Positions 27,607-35,048 of a stretch of 64,000 nt of DNA are shown one piece after another (the first letter of the stretch is position 1; every line of letters starts with the position of its first letter). The stretch is from Pleomorphomonas sp. Lineage in GTDB: Bacteria; Pseudomonadota; Alphaproteobacteria; Rhizobiales; Pleomorphomonadaceae. The position numbers were made by a program, and so were the translations under genes. The DNA lies in assembly GCA_029976075.1 (NCBI GenBank), contig JARKNW010000165.1, positions 62,001-126,000 on the forward strand. The letters are read 5' to 3'. A model generated the notes under the pieces. The model had not been told where the DNA came from, made no database searches, and saw only the letters and a list, made by a program, of their open reading frames with translations.

Positions 27607-28485
27607 AAATACCTCAGGTCACCGTCGCACCCTTCGGCGCGCCGGGTAGTCCGGTCGTCACCGGCGGGAGATCGGGAGCCATCTGCAAGCAGCAAACTAG
27701 CAGCGGCTGCAACGACCGTTGCAGCCCCAATACCGACAAACAGAGCGCAATCAACTGCAAGGCACCCAAAGGGGTGACCTTGAACTCCTCCAGTCAGCAT
27801 GTACGTCGTGCCGACATGGCTTTCATGCCGCGGCGTACCCGCCCGGGAGGCTTCCGCTTCCGAAAGACAGGTCAGCTAGGTGCCGGTGGGCACCTGGTCG
27901 CGGACCGATGGTCGGTGACCGGAATGCCCGTCATAGCTTTTTTCATTCCTCGCTCCTCAGCCCCCACCCCGGCAATCTGCAGTTTCCGAATGCTGGCAGG
28001 AGCCCCTTGTTGTAAAAACTGTCCCCGATTTATTCATTTGTCAAGATCGATTGACATTTGCCATTCTTATGGCTAGGTATGTCGTCATCGGGTCTGGAGG
28101 GACCCCCTGCCAAGTACCGTGGAGGCGGTTCCGGCATGACAGAACCAATGGCGAAGGTGAACGGCGCCGGCGACCAGGTCCGAGCAGTCCGGCAGCATGT
28201 GTGCGGTCATTGGGTTCATCCGCGACCGTCAACACCGTAAGGGCCAGCCATCCTGACTTCAGCCAAGGTTGGCCGACCCGAGCGTTTGGGCCGACTACCT
28301 GATGGATGCTTGGTGCCGAGGCAAGGCCTCGGCAGGTGGATGTTGTCTTGCCCTGAGGGCGCTGAGTTGAATTTTCGTGGCCCTACCCTTTGGCGGGTCG
28401 GGTTCGGAGGGCAGGGGCCGGCAAACGACCTGGCGGCAAACGCGTTTGGGGGTCGGCTCGATATTTTCGGTTAGGGAGAGGCGCG
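27607..28485. other. Long hairpin-rich intergenic region between the mtnA-like gene and the ABC operon
   Basis: No convincing gene is seen in 879 bases; the frames present have mixed third-position composition unlike neighbouring genes. Several perfect stems occur. GGCTGCAAC/GTTGCAGCC is at 27705-27726, AGGTGCC/GGCACCT at 27878-27895, and TGCCGAGGC/GCCTCGGCA at 28314-28334. A TGAC..GTCA stem at 27916-27933 is followed by six T at 27938-27943. One operator-like repeat lies at 28039-28056. A 65-codon minus-strand frame ending at 27603 overlaps the mtnA-like start as ATGA and encodes one hydrophobic segment, but its codon use is not gene-like. Confidence 0.6.
28039..28056 (+). promoter_or_regulatory. 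Inverted repeat and possible -35 of the sugar ABC operon
   Basis: TGTCAA-N6-TTGACA is a perfect six-base inverted repeat. The right arm TTGACA is a consensus -35, with a mediocre TAGGTA 17 bases later (28074-28079). A start near 28086 would leave a leader of about 400 bases before the permease GTG. The word TTGTCAA..TCGAT is shared with the aldolase/regulator intergenic region. Confidence 0.45.
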
Positions 28486-29469
28486 GTGGATCGCCAACTG
28501 AATTTTCTCGTTGCAGTCAATGCGCTCGTGCTGGTCGTTGCCATTGCGATCGCCGGCATGGACTTCGTCAGCGTTTACAACATCCAGTCGATGGCGGTGC
28601 AGGTCCCCGAACTTGGGCTGCTGGCCATCGGCGTCACGTTGACCATGATCTCCGGCAATGGTGGTATCGACCTCTCTGGCATTGCGGTCGCCAATCTGGC
28701 CGGTATCGTCGCCGCGCTCCTGTTGCCGCTCTGGGTTTCGGCTGACGATAACCCCATGACCTATGTCTTCGTCTTCGCCGCCGTCTGTCTGGTGGTGGGG
28801 CTGTTGTGCGGTCTGATCAACGGGTTCCTGGTGTCGCGTGCCGCGCTGACACCGATCATCGCAACGCTCGGTACGTCGCTTGCCTACACCGGCCTGTCGG
28901 TCGTGTTGACCAACGGCTCCGGTGTTCGTCTGGGCTACATCGAGCCGCTCGACAACTTCGGGCACATGCCGATCCTGGGTGTGCCTCTCTGCTTTGCCGT
29001 GTTCATCATTCTTGCCGTGATCATCGGCGGTGCGTTGCGCTTCGCTCCGTTCGGCATGCGTTTGTACATGCTCGGCAGCAATGCCAAGGCGGCGCGCTTC
29101 GCAGGGTTCAATCAGTTCAGGCTGCTGATGGTAACCTACACGATCTCGAGCCTGCTCGCGTCTGTTGCCGGCTTCATCATCGCCGCCCGCATCTCCAGCG
29201 TGAAGTGGGACTATGGCACATCCTACGTGCTGATCGCCATTCTGATCGCCGTCATGGCCGGCGTACGACCTGCTGGTGGTTACGGCAAGATCACATGCGT
29301 CGTTCTGTCGGCGGTGGCGCTGCAGATGCTGTCCAGCATGTTCAATTTCCTCAATATCTCGAACTTCTTCCGAGACTTTGCTTGGGGCTTGTTGCTGCTG
29401 ATCTTTCTTTGGGTTTCTGAATTCGACATCCGGGCTTTGCTCACACCACAGGCGAAGCCACGCGGTTGA
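28486..29469 (+). CDS. Sugar ABC transporter permease 1 (RbsC/LsrC/RhaP type)
   Basis: The GTG at 28486 has GGGAGAG five bases upstream; the frame open from 28390 would start in non-coding sequence. The 327-residue protein has eight to ten membrane helices with the CUT2 permease pattern, including LLAIGVTLTMISGNGGIDLS near residues 44-63, ATLGTSLAYTGL and LGSNAKAARFAGF. It shares little with the second permease at 32367, as in Lsr and Rha systems that use two different permeases. It opens the transporter operon permease-binding protein-ATPase-permease-kinase. Confidence 0.9.
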   Translation: MDRQLNFLVAVNALVLVVAIAIAGMDFVSVYNIQSMAVQVPELGLLAIGVTLTMISGNGGIDLSGIAVANLAGIVAALLLPLWVSADDNPMTYVFVFAAVCLVVGLLCGLINGFLVSRAALTPIIATLGTSLAYTGLSVVLTNGSGVRLGYIEPLDNFGHMPILGVPLCFAVFIILAVIIGGALRFAPFGMRLYMLGSNAKAARFAGFNQFRLLMVTYTISSLLASVAGFIIAARISSVKWDYGTSYVLIAILIAVMAGVRPAGGYGKITCVVLSAVALQMLSSMFNFLNISNFFRDFAWGLLLLIFLWVSEFDIRALLTPQAKPRG

Positions 29470-29543
29470 GCAAGGTTCGGCGCGATCACCCTCTCGTGCT
29501 CGTTATCAAAAAAGAGGGTCCTTAGGAGAGGAAGGAAACTAAC

Positions 29544-30545
29544 ATGGCCGTATGGAACAAACTGGCGCTTGGTGCCCTGATGCTCGGCACTGCTTTCGGT
29601 TCGGGCAGTGCTCTCGCGGCCGACCAGACGATTACTACCGTCGTCAAGCTGGCCGGCGAGACCTGGTTCACCCGCATGGAGCAGGGCGTCAAGGAGTTTG
29701 GCGAGAAGACACCGGGTGTCGTCACCAGTGAAATCGGACCAGGCAAGGCCGACGCCGCCCAGCAGGAACGTCTGATCGAGGATCTGATCGCCAAGAAGGT
29801 CGACGCGATCGCTGTCGTGCCGTTCGATCCGCCGATGCTCGAAGGCGTCCTCAAGCGCGCCATGGATCGCGGCATCAAGGTGATGACCCACGAGGCCGAC
29901 AACCTGAAGAACACCATGGTCGACATGGAAGCGTTCGACAACGCTGCCTTCGGGGCCCATTTCAACGAACAGTTGGCCTCCTGCATGGGCCAGAAGGGCA
30001 CCTGGACGACATTCGTCGGTTCGCTCGGCAGTCTTACCCACGTTCAGTGGGCCGATGCCTCGGCCGCCAACGCCGAGAAGAAGTATCCCGGCATGAAGTT
30101 GGTGTCGCCGAAGAACGAGTCGTTCAACGACGCCAACACCGCCTACAACAAGACCAAGGAACTGCTCAAGAAGTACCCGGACCTGAAGGGGTTCGAAGGC
30201 GGTTCCGCGGTCGATGTGATCGGCATTGGTCGTGCCGTCGAAGAGGCCGGCCTGATCGGCAAGGTTTGCGTCTATGGCATCGGCATGCCCAAGGATACCA
30301 GCCGCTGGTTGCAGAGTGGTGCCGTCAACGGCATCAGTCTTTGGGATCCCAAGGACGCCGGCTTCGTCATGAACAAGATCGCCAAGATGCTGGTCGACGG
30401 GGTTGAGTTCAAGGACGGCATGGACCTCGGTGTTCCCGGCTACACCAACATGAAGCTCAAGAAGGGCCCGGGCAAGGGCATCATCCTGACCGGACAGGCC
30501 TGGATCGACGTCAACAAGGACAATCTCGACAAGTACGCCTTCTAA
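29544..30545 (+). CDS. Periplasmic sugar-binding protein (LsrB/RhaS-like, CUT2)
   Basis: This 333-residue protein has a Sec signal peptide (ending SALAAD) and an AGGAGAGG sequence upstream. The mature part follows the periplasmic binding protein family 1 pattern: VVKLAGETWFTRMEQGVKEFGEK, QQERLIEDLIAKKVDAIAVVPFDPP and TKELLKKYPDLKGFEGGSAVDVIGIGRAVEEAGL. The layout is closest to LsrB/RhaS proteins that bind AI-2, rhamnose or other deoxy sugars. A 5-deoxypentose or methylthioribose ligand is inferred from the neighbouring enzymes. Several strong hairpins follow the stop codon. Confidence 0.88.
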   Translation: MAVWNKLALGALMLGTAFGSGSALAADQTITTVVKLAGETWFTRMEQGVKEFGEKTPGVVTSEIGPGKADAAQQERLIEDLIAKKVDAIAVVPFDPPMLEGVLKRAMDRGIKVMTHEADNLKNTMVDMEAFDNAAFGAHFNEQLASCMGQKGTWTTFVGSLGSLTHVQWADASAANAEKKYPGMKLVSPKNESFNDANTAYNKTKELLKKYPDLKGFEGGSAVDVIGIGRAVEEAGLIGKVCVYGIGMPKDTSRWLQSGAVNGISLWDPKDAGFVMNKIAKMLVDGVEFKDGMDLGVPGYTNMKLKKGPGKGIILTGQAWIDVNKDNLDKYAF

Positions 30546-30580
30546 GGAGGCGCACGTCGCCGCGAGCAAGCTGGGGTTCA

Positions 30581-30715
30581 CCATCCGTGATGGTCCATCC
30601 CGGATGTTGGCGGCGACAGCAACGGGAGCCAATCCCGCTGCAAACGGATTGGCTCTCGACGACTCCTCGCAAGGAGCACCTTCGAACCTCGCGGATATGC
30701 GATTTCCGTGAGGGT
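30581..30715 (+). other. Cluster of four intercistronic mRNA hairpins after the binding-protein gene
   Basis: Four stems lie between the binding-protein stop and the ATPase start. ACCATC/GATGGT is at 30581-30595 and GAGCCAATCC/GGATTGGCTC, a perfect ten-base stem, at 30626-30655. CTCCT/AGGAG is at 30663-30676, and CCTCGCGGA/TCCGTGAGG with one G-U pair at 30687-30715. None has a U-run, so they more likely protect the upstream mRNA from 3' decay than terminate. This would favour binding protein over ATPase. Confidence 0.6.
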
Positions 30716-30792
30716 ATCTGGTTCGCCAATGGCCAAGCGTCGGCGGCCGCCGCCAACTGAACATTTCGGAGCCGGTTTCCCCGGGCGTTTGA

Positions 30793-32370
30793 ATGGACAG
30801 CAGCAATTCGTCCCCAATATCCCCACCGACGGTCCCAGGTAGCCCTCCGTTTCTTGAGCTGCGTGGCATCCACAAGCGCTTTGCGGGTGTACATGCCCTG
30901 CGTGGTGTCAGCACGTCGATCGAAGCCGGACAGATCTACCATCTGATGGGCGAAAACGGCTGCGGCAAGAGCACCCTCATCAAGATCATATCTGGCGCCC
31001 AGCCGGCCGATGAGGGGAGCATTCTCATTGCAGGCACGGAAACCTTGTCACTGTCGCCGATCGGCGCGCTGTCGGCAGGTATCGAAACAGTCTACCAGGA
31101 CCTGTCATTGCTCCCCAACCTCTCGGTTGCCGAGAATATTTCGCTGACTCAACAACTGGTCGAATCGAACGGTCGACTGGCTTGGCGGATCAACCGCGAG
31201 CAGCTGATAGCCACGGCGGTCAAGGCGCTCGGCGCGGTCAATCTGCCGACCGATTCAAAATTCTGGTCCCTCCCCATCGAGGAACTGCCAATCGCCACCC
31301 GGCAACTGGTGGCCATTGCTCGCGCCATCGCCACCGAAGCCAAACTGGTGATAATGGACGAGCCGACCTCGGCTCTGACCAAGCGAGAGATCGACAATCT
31401 GATCGGCGTTGTTGACCGGTTGCGCGCCGGTGGCGTTGCGGTCCTGTTCGTCACCCACAAGCTCGATGAATCGAAGTCGATCGGCGGCCGCTTCATCATC
31501 ATGCGTGACGGTCAGAAGGTGATGGAAGGTGACATCAGGGATCATTCCAAGAGTGAACTGAGTTATTGGATGACCGGACGGCAACTCGATGTCGCCCGAT
31601 ATCGCAGGGCTGAGCACGGTCATGGCGATCTGCTCGAGGTCAAGAACCTCGGTCGATCACGCGCCTTCGGCAACGTCAACTTCTCACTGGGACACGGCGA
31701 GATCCTCGGTATCACCGGCCTGCTCGACTCCGGACGCAACGAGCTTGCCCGAGCACTCGTCGGCATCACCCCGGCCGAGAGTGGCACGCTTACGATCGAT
31801 GGGCAGACCGTTACTCTCAAGCGGCCGATCGACGCCATCGATGCAGGTATCGGCTATGTACCGGAGGATCGGCTTTCTGAAGGCCTGTTCCTGGAAAAGC
31901 CGATCCGCTCCAACATCATTGTCGAAATTCTCGATCGTATCAAAAATCGTTGGGGTGCCATCGACGATAAGCGCAGCCGGACGATGGCCGAGGATATCGC
32001 CCGCGAGCTGCAGATCGTCGCCGCCAACCTTGAAAGCCCGGTACAGTCATTGTCGGGTGGCAATCAGCAGCGCGTCCTCATTGGTCGTGGTCTGATGATA
32101 AAGCCGAAGTTGTTCGTGTTGCACGGCCCCACCGTGGGTGTGGACGTCGGCTCAAAGGACACCATTTTCCGCATTATTCAGAAACTCTCGGCCGACGGCA
32201 TGGGCGTGATCATCATCAGCGACGATCTGCCGGAGCTGCTGCAAAACTGTGATCGCATCATGGTGATGCGCAAGGGAACGATCGCGGAAGTGTTCGACGC
32301 CGAGAATGTCGACGAAGACACCCTCTATCGCGCGCTCGTCACCGACAAATCATCAAGGATGCCATCATGA
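30793..32370 (+). CDS. Sugar ABC transporter ATPase with two domains (RbsA/LsrA type)
   Basis: This 525-residue protein has two tandem ATPase domains. Domain 1 has Walker A GENGCGKST and Walker B VIMDEPTSALT, both canonical. Domain 2 (from about residue 275) has the usual degenerate P-loop of this family (TGLLDSGRNEL) and an intact signature LSGGNQQRVLIGRGL. Its Walker B region reads LFVLHGPTVGVDVG, so the expected Asp-Glu pair is replaced by His444-Gly445. RbsA-type proteins often hydrolyse ATP at only one site, so domain 1 may suffice. The stop overlaps the second permease start as ATGA. Confidence 0.9.
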   Translation: MDSSNSSPISPPTVPGSPPFLELRGIHKRFAGVHALRGVSTSIEAGQIYHLMGENGCGKSTLIKIISGAQPADEGSILIAGTETLSLSPIGALSAGIETVYQDLSLLPNLSVAENISLTQQLVESNGRLAWRINREQLIATAVKALGAVNLPTDSKFWSLPIEELPIATRQLVAIARAIATEAKLVIMDEPTSALTKREIDNLIGVVDRLRAGGVAVLFVTHKLDESKSIGGRFIIMRDGQKVMEGDIRDHSKSELSYWMTGRQLDVARYRRAEHGHGDLLEVKNLGRSRAFGNVNFSLGHGEILGITGLLDSGRNELARALVGITPAESGTLTIDGQTVTLKRPIDAIDAGIGYVPEDRLSEGLFLEKPIRSNIIVEILDRIKNRWGAIDDKRSRTMAEDIARELQIVAANLESPVQSLSGGNQQRVLIGRGLMIKPKLFVLHGPTVGVDVGSKDTIFRIIQKLSADGMGVIIISDDLPELLQNCDRIMVMRKGTIAEVFDAENVDEDTLYRALVTDKSSRMPS

Positions 32371-33395
32371 GCGACTTCATCTGGAGCGGCTCCGCCGCCG
32401 ACGATTCGACCTCGCCGAAACAGATCTTCGCCTGGCTCGTTCGCCACCCCCCGGTCTTCACTCTGATTCTGATCATCCTGGTGAGCGTTGTCATCGGCGC
32501 CATCTCGCCGGAGTTCTGGCAGATCTCGAACATATTCGACATGGCCAGGGCCTCGGTGGTCACTGGCATGTTCGGGCTGGGTTTCCTGGTGATCCTGGCC
32601 GCCGGTGGCATAGACATGTCCTTCACGGCCATCGCCGGACTGATGATGTACTGGATCACCATTACTGTGGCTGCCTATGCACCATGGTTGCCGATGCCGA
32701 TCATTCTGATCGTGGCGGCCGTCGGTGGCATGATCCTCGGTATCGGCAATGGCCTGCTGGTCCATTATCTCAACGCGCCGGCCATGATCGTCACCATCGG
32801 CACGCAATACGTCATCCGTGGCTTCCTGCTCACCTTCATCGGCACTGAACTGTTCGTCAATGTGCCGGCACCGATCGAAGCCTTCGGCAAGTACGAACTT
32901 TGGCGGGTCGAGACTGACACGGGGTCGATCACCATCCTGCCGGCCTACGTGCTGGTACTGGTCGTTGCCGCCCTCGTCACCTGGTGGATTCTCAAGCGGA
33001 CCCTGATGGGTCGAGCCATTTTTGCCGTTGGGGGCAGCTCGGTGATCGCTGAACGTCTTGGCTACAATCTGCGCAAGGTGCAAGTGTTTGTGTTCGCTTA
33101 TGCCGGTCTGTTGGCGGGCGTCGCCGGCATGCTGCATGTGGCCAGCAATCGCCTTGCCAATCCGTTTGACCTGGCCGGCTCGGAACTGGGCGTCATCGCC
33201 GCCGTGGTACTTGGCGGCGCTCGCATCACCGGAGGTTCCGGTACGGTGATCGGCACCATCCTTGGCGTGATCCTGGTGACGCTGGTCAACAACGTGCTGA
33301 TCCTCGCCGGTATTCCGAGCTCGTGGCAGACCTTCGTCGTGGGCTGTTTCATCATCTTGGCCGGCACGGTGTTCGCTGCGCGCAAGACCAGCTGA
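32367..33395 (+). CDS. Sugar ABC transporter permease 2 (RbsC/LsrD/RhaQ type)
   Basis: This 342-residue protein has eight to ten membrane helices with CUT2 features: VTGMFGLGFLVILAAGGIDMS near residues 65-85, NAPAMIVTIGTQYVIRG, AVGGSSVIAERLGYN and VIAAVVLGGARITGGSG, the last forming the ATPase-coupling loop. It pairs with the permease at 28486 to make a heterodimeric channel. ATGA overlap with the ATPase gene indicates translational coupling. A 163-base gap without a gene separates it from the kinase. Confidence 0.9.
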   Translation: MSDFIWSGSAADDSTSPKQIFAWLVRHPPVFTLILIILVSVVIGAISPEFWQISNIFDMARASVVTGMFGLGFLVILAAGGIDMSFTAIAGLMMYWITITVAAYAPWLPMPIILIVAAVGGMILGIGNGLLVHYLNAPAMIVTIGTQYVIRGFLLTFIGTELFVNVPAPIEAFGKYELWRVETDTGSITILPAYVLVLVVAALVTWWILKRTLMGRAIFAVGGSSVIAERLGYNLRKVQVFVFAYAGLLAGVAGMLHVASNRLANPFDLAGSELGVIAAVVLGGARITGGSGTVIGTILGVILVTLVNNVLILAGIPSSWQTFVVGCFIILAGTVFAARKTS

Positions 33396-33558
33396 TAGAC
33401 GACTTCACCAAGGAAATTCCCGGTCCGTCGTTGGCGGATCGGGCCCAAGCCCCGAGGTGGGATGGAGCCCGGGGCGCAAGGACACAACCGACGGCAGACG
33501 ATACTGCGAGCCATCAAATGGACTCGGTCGCACCGCGGTTTGGCATGGAGGTTTAGTG

Positions 33559-34509
33559 ATGGCTTTTGATGTCAGCGTCGTCGGACTTTACATCCTCGAC
33601 ATTCTCGGGCGTCCGGTCGATGGCATTCCGCCTGGCGGACAGCTGCGGTTCATTGACGAAATCCGCCTGACCGTTGCCGGGACGGCCGGTGGCACGGCGG
33701 TTGATTGTGCCAAGCTCGGTCTTGCCACCAAGGCCGTCGGTGCCGTCGGTGATGATGAAAAGGCCGATTTCGTGCTGATGACCCTGAAGGGCTTCGGTGT
33801 CGACGTCGCGTCGATGCGCCGGCTTGTCGGGGTCTCGACGTCGGCGACCATCCTCAATGTTCGCCCAAATGGCGACCGGCCGGCCCTTCATCGGCGCGGT
33901 GCTTCCGATGAGTTTACGCTGATGGCCGAGGAATATGCCGGTGTGCTCGACGCCAAGTTCATTCATGTTGGCGGCATGCCGTTACTTGCCAAGTTCGATG
34001 GAGCACCCACTTCGGCTTTCCTCAAGGCGGCAAAGGCAGCCGGCCGCACCACGACATTCGACTTGCTGTCGGCAACTGCCGCCACAACGGAGGTCCTCAA
34101 GCCGTCCTTGCCATACGTCGACTACTTTGTACCGAGCATCGAGGATGCTGCGGTCATGAGCGGATACTCCAGTCCCGAGGACGCTGCCCGCTTCTTCCGC
34201 GATCTCGGTGCCCGCAACTGCTTGCTCACGCGGGGTGGCGACGGTTGCTTGGTGGCGACGCCTGATCGCGTGTTCCGGCTGCCTGCCTTCGACATCGACG
34301 TCAAGGATACGACCGGCTGTGGCGATGCGTTCACTGCTGGGCTTATTGCTGGTCTCAACCATGGTTGGGACATCGAGAAATCGGCTCGCTTCGCCTCGGC
34401 TTGCGGTGGTCTTGTGGCCACGGGGCTTGGCTCCGACGCAGGTATCGTCGATTTCGCAAAAACCGAAAAGCTCATGAATACCGGCCGCACCCGGCCGATC
34501 TCGCTCTAG
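33559..34509 (+). CDS. PfkB-family (ribokinase-like) sugar kinase
   Basis: The ATG at 33559 has GGAGG seven bases upstream; the longer frame from 33457 lacks a ribosome site. The 316-residue protein has the PfkB N-terminal GGTAVDCAKLG segment and the C-terminal signature DTTGCGDAFTAGLIAGL with the catalytic Asp of G-x-G-D. The substrate is a sugar or nucleoside hydroxyl. Its position at the end of the transporter operon suggests it phosphorylates the imported sugar. If that sugar is 5-deoxyribose or methylthioribose, phosphorylation must be at C1, whereas ribokinase itself acts on O5. The fit with the pathway is therefore tentative. Confidence 0.85.
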   Translation: MAFDVSVVGLYILDILGRPVDGIPPGGQLRFIDEIRLTVAGTAGGTAVDCAKLGLATKAVGAVGDDEKADFVLMTLKGFGVDVASMRRLVGVSTSATILNVRPNGDRPALHRRGASDEFTLMAEEYAGVLDAKFIHVGGMPLLAKFDGAPTSAFLKAAKAAGRTTTFDLLSATAATTEVLKPSLPYVDYFVPSIEDAAVMSGYSSPEDAARFFRDLGARNCLLTRGGDGCLVATPDRVFRLPAFDIDVKDTTGCGDAFTAGLIAGLNHGWDIEKSARFASACGGLVATGLGSDAGIVDFAKTEKLMNTGRTRPISL

Positions 34510-34517
34510 GCTCAACT

Positions 34518-34540
34518 TTCCGAAAGCCGTGCGTTCGGAA
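34518..34540 (+). other. Hairpin after the kinase gene
   Basis: TTCCGAA and TTCGGAA form a perfect seven-base stem around a nine-base loop, eight bases after the kinase stop. No U-run follows, so it is more likely a 3' stabiliser than a terminator. Confidence 0.4.
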
Positions 34541-34646
34541 CAACCGATGGAAGCTGCCACCGAAGTGTAGATTGGCTCCCATAAATAAAACGTAAGATCG
34601 CTCCTCCGCTGATCGCTGGCCCGAGCCCGGGCCGGTTGCTTGCGAG

Positions 34647-34681
34647 AAAGCCGACATTCCCCTCGGGAGTGCCGGCTTTTT
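34647..34681 (+). terminator. Rho-independent terminator of the sugar ABC-kinase operon
   Basis: A 15-pair stem with one mismatch and one G-U pair (AAAGCCG... to ...CGGCTTT) closes on a CTC loop and runs into TTTTT at 34677-34681. It lies about 140 bases after the kinase stop and before the metal-efflux pair. Confidence 0.88.
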
Positions 34682-34743
34682 CATTGGAGGCGAACGAACT
34701 ACTGTGGGCGTGCACATGCCACTTGCCAGCCGTCTTCATTAGT

Positions 34744-34765
34744 ATAGGATAGGGGGGTATCCTAT
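34744..34765. promoter_or_regulatory. CsoR/RcnR-family operator (palindrome around a G6 tract)
   Basis: ATAGGATA-GGGGGG-TATCCTAT is a perfect eight-base inverted repeat around six G residues. This is the architecture of RcnR/CsoR/DmeR operators, where a G/C tract with A-form character is flanked by inverted AT-rich arms. It ends one base before the regulator's ATG, so bound repressor would block initiation directly. Confidence 0.88.
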
Positions 34766-34766
34766 C

Positions 34767-35039
34767 ATGCACACTACGACAAACAAACAGCCACTGCTCG
34801 CCCGCGTTCGCCGCATCGCCGGCCAGGTAGCAGCCATCGAGAAAGCCCTTGAAGACGAGGCGGACTGCGCGGCCGTCCTGCACCAGGTGGCAGGGGTCCG
34901 TGGCGCGGTTCTGGGCTTGATGGACGAACTGATCGAAGGGCATCTGCGCGAGCACGTCGCCCGTCCAGGCATTGATGATGAGGCGCGATCGGCTGCGGCT
35001 GACGAGTTGATGGCCGCCATCCGCCGTTACGGCAAATGA
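34767..35039 (+). CDS. CsoR/RcnR-family metal-sensing repressor (DmeR-like)
   Basis: This 90-residue all-helical protein of the DUF156 family has RVRRIAGQVAAIEKALEDEADCAAVLHQVAGVRGAVLGLMDELIEGH. It carries the expected metal-site Cys (about residue 34) and His residues (about 39, 59 and 63) on the second helix and its neighbours. The N-terminal His and Cys spacing fits Ni/Co-sensing RcnR/DmeR better than Cu-sensing CsoR. It is cotranscribed with a CDF exporter nine bases downstream, like dmeRF of rhizobia. The operator touches the start codon, so the mRNA may be leaderless or use the G tract as ribosome site. Confidence 0.85.
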   Translation: MHTTTNKQPLLARVRRIAGQVAAIEKALEDEADCAAVLHQVAGVRGAVLGLMDELIEGHLREHVARPGIDDEARSAAADELMAAIRRYGK

Positions 35040-35048
35040 GGACGGGAA

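Noticed and set aside
26404-27777. A 457-codon plus-strand open frame
   Set aside because: It is antisense to the mtnA-like gene, runs through its terminator, and shows no domain pattern.
27603-27800. A 65-codon minus-strand frame overlapping the mtnA-like start as ATGA, with one hydrophobic segment
   Set aside because: Third-position GC is about 40 percent in its first 40 codons, far below neighbouring genes; it includes the 27705 hairpin. Kept only as a remark in the intergenic entry.
29280-30914. A 544-codon minus-strand open frame spanning the permease end and the binding-protein gene
   Set aside because: It is antisense to clear CUT2 transporter genes and crosses the intercistronic hairpins.
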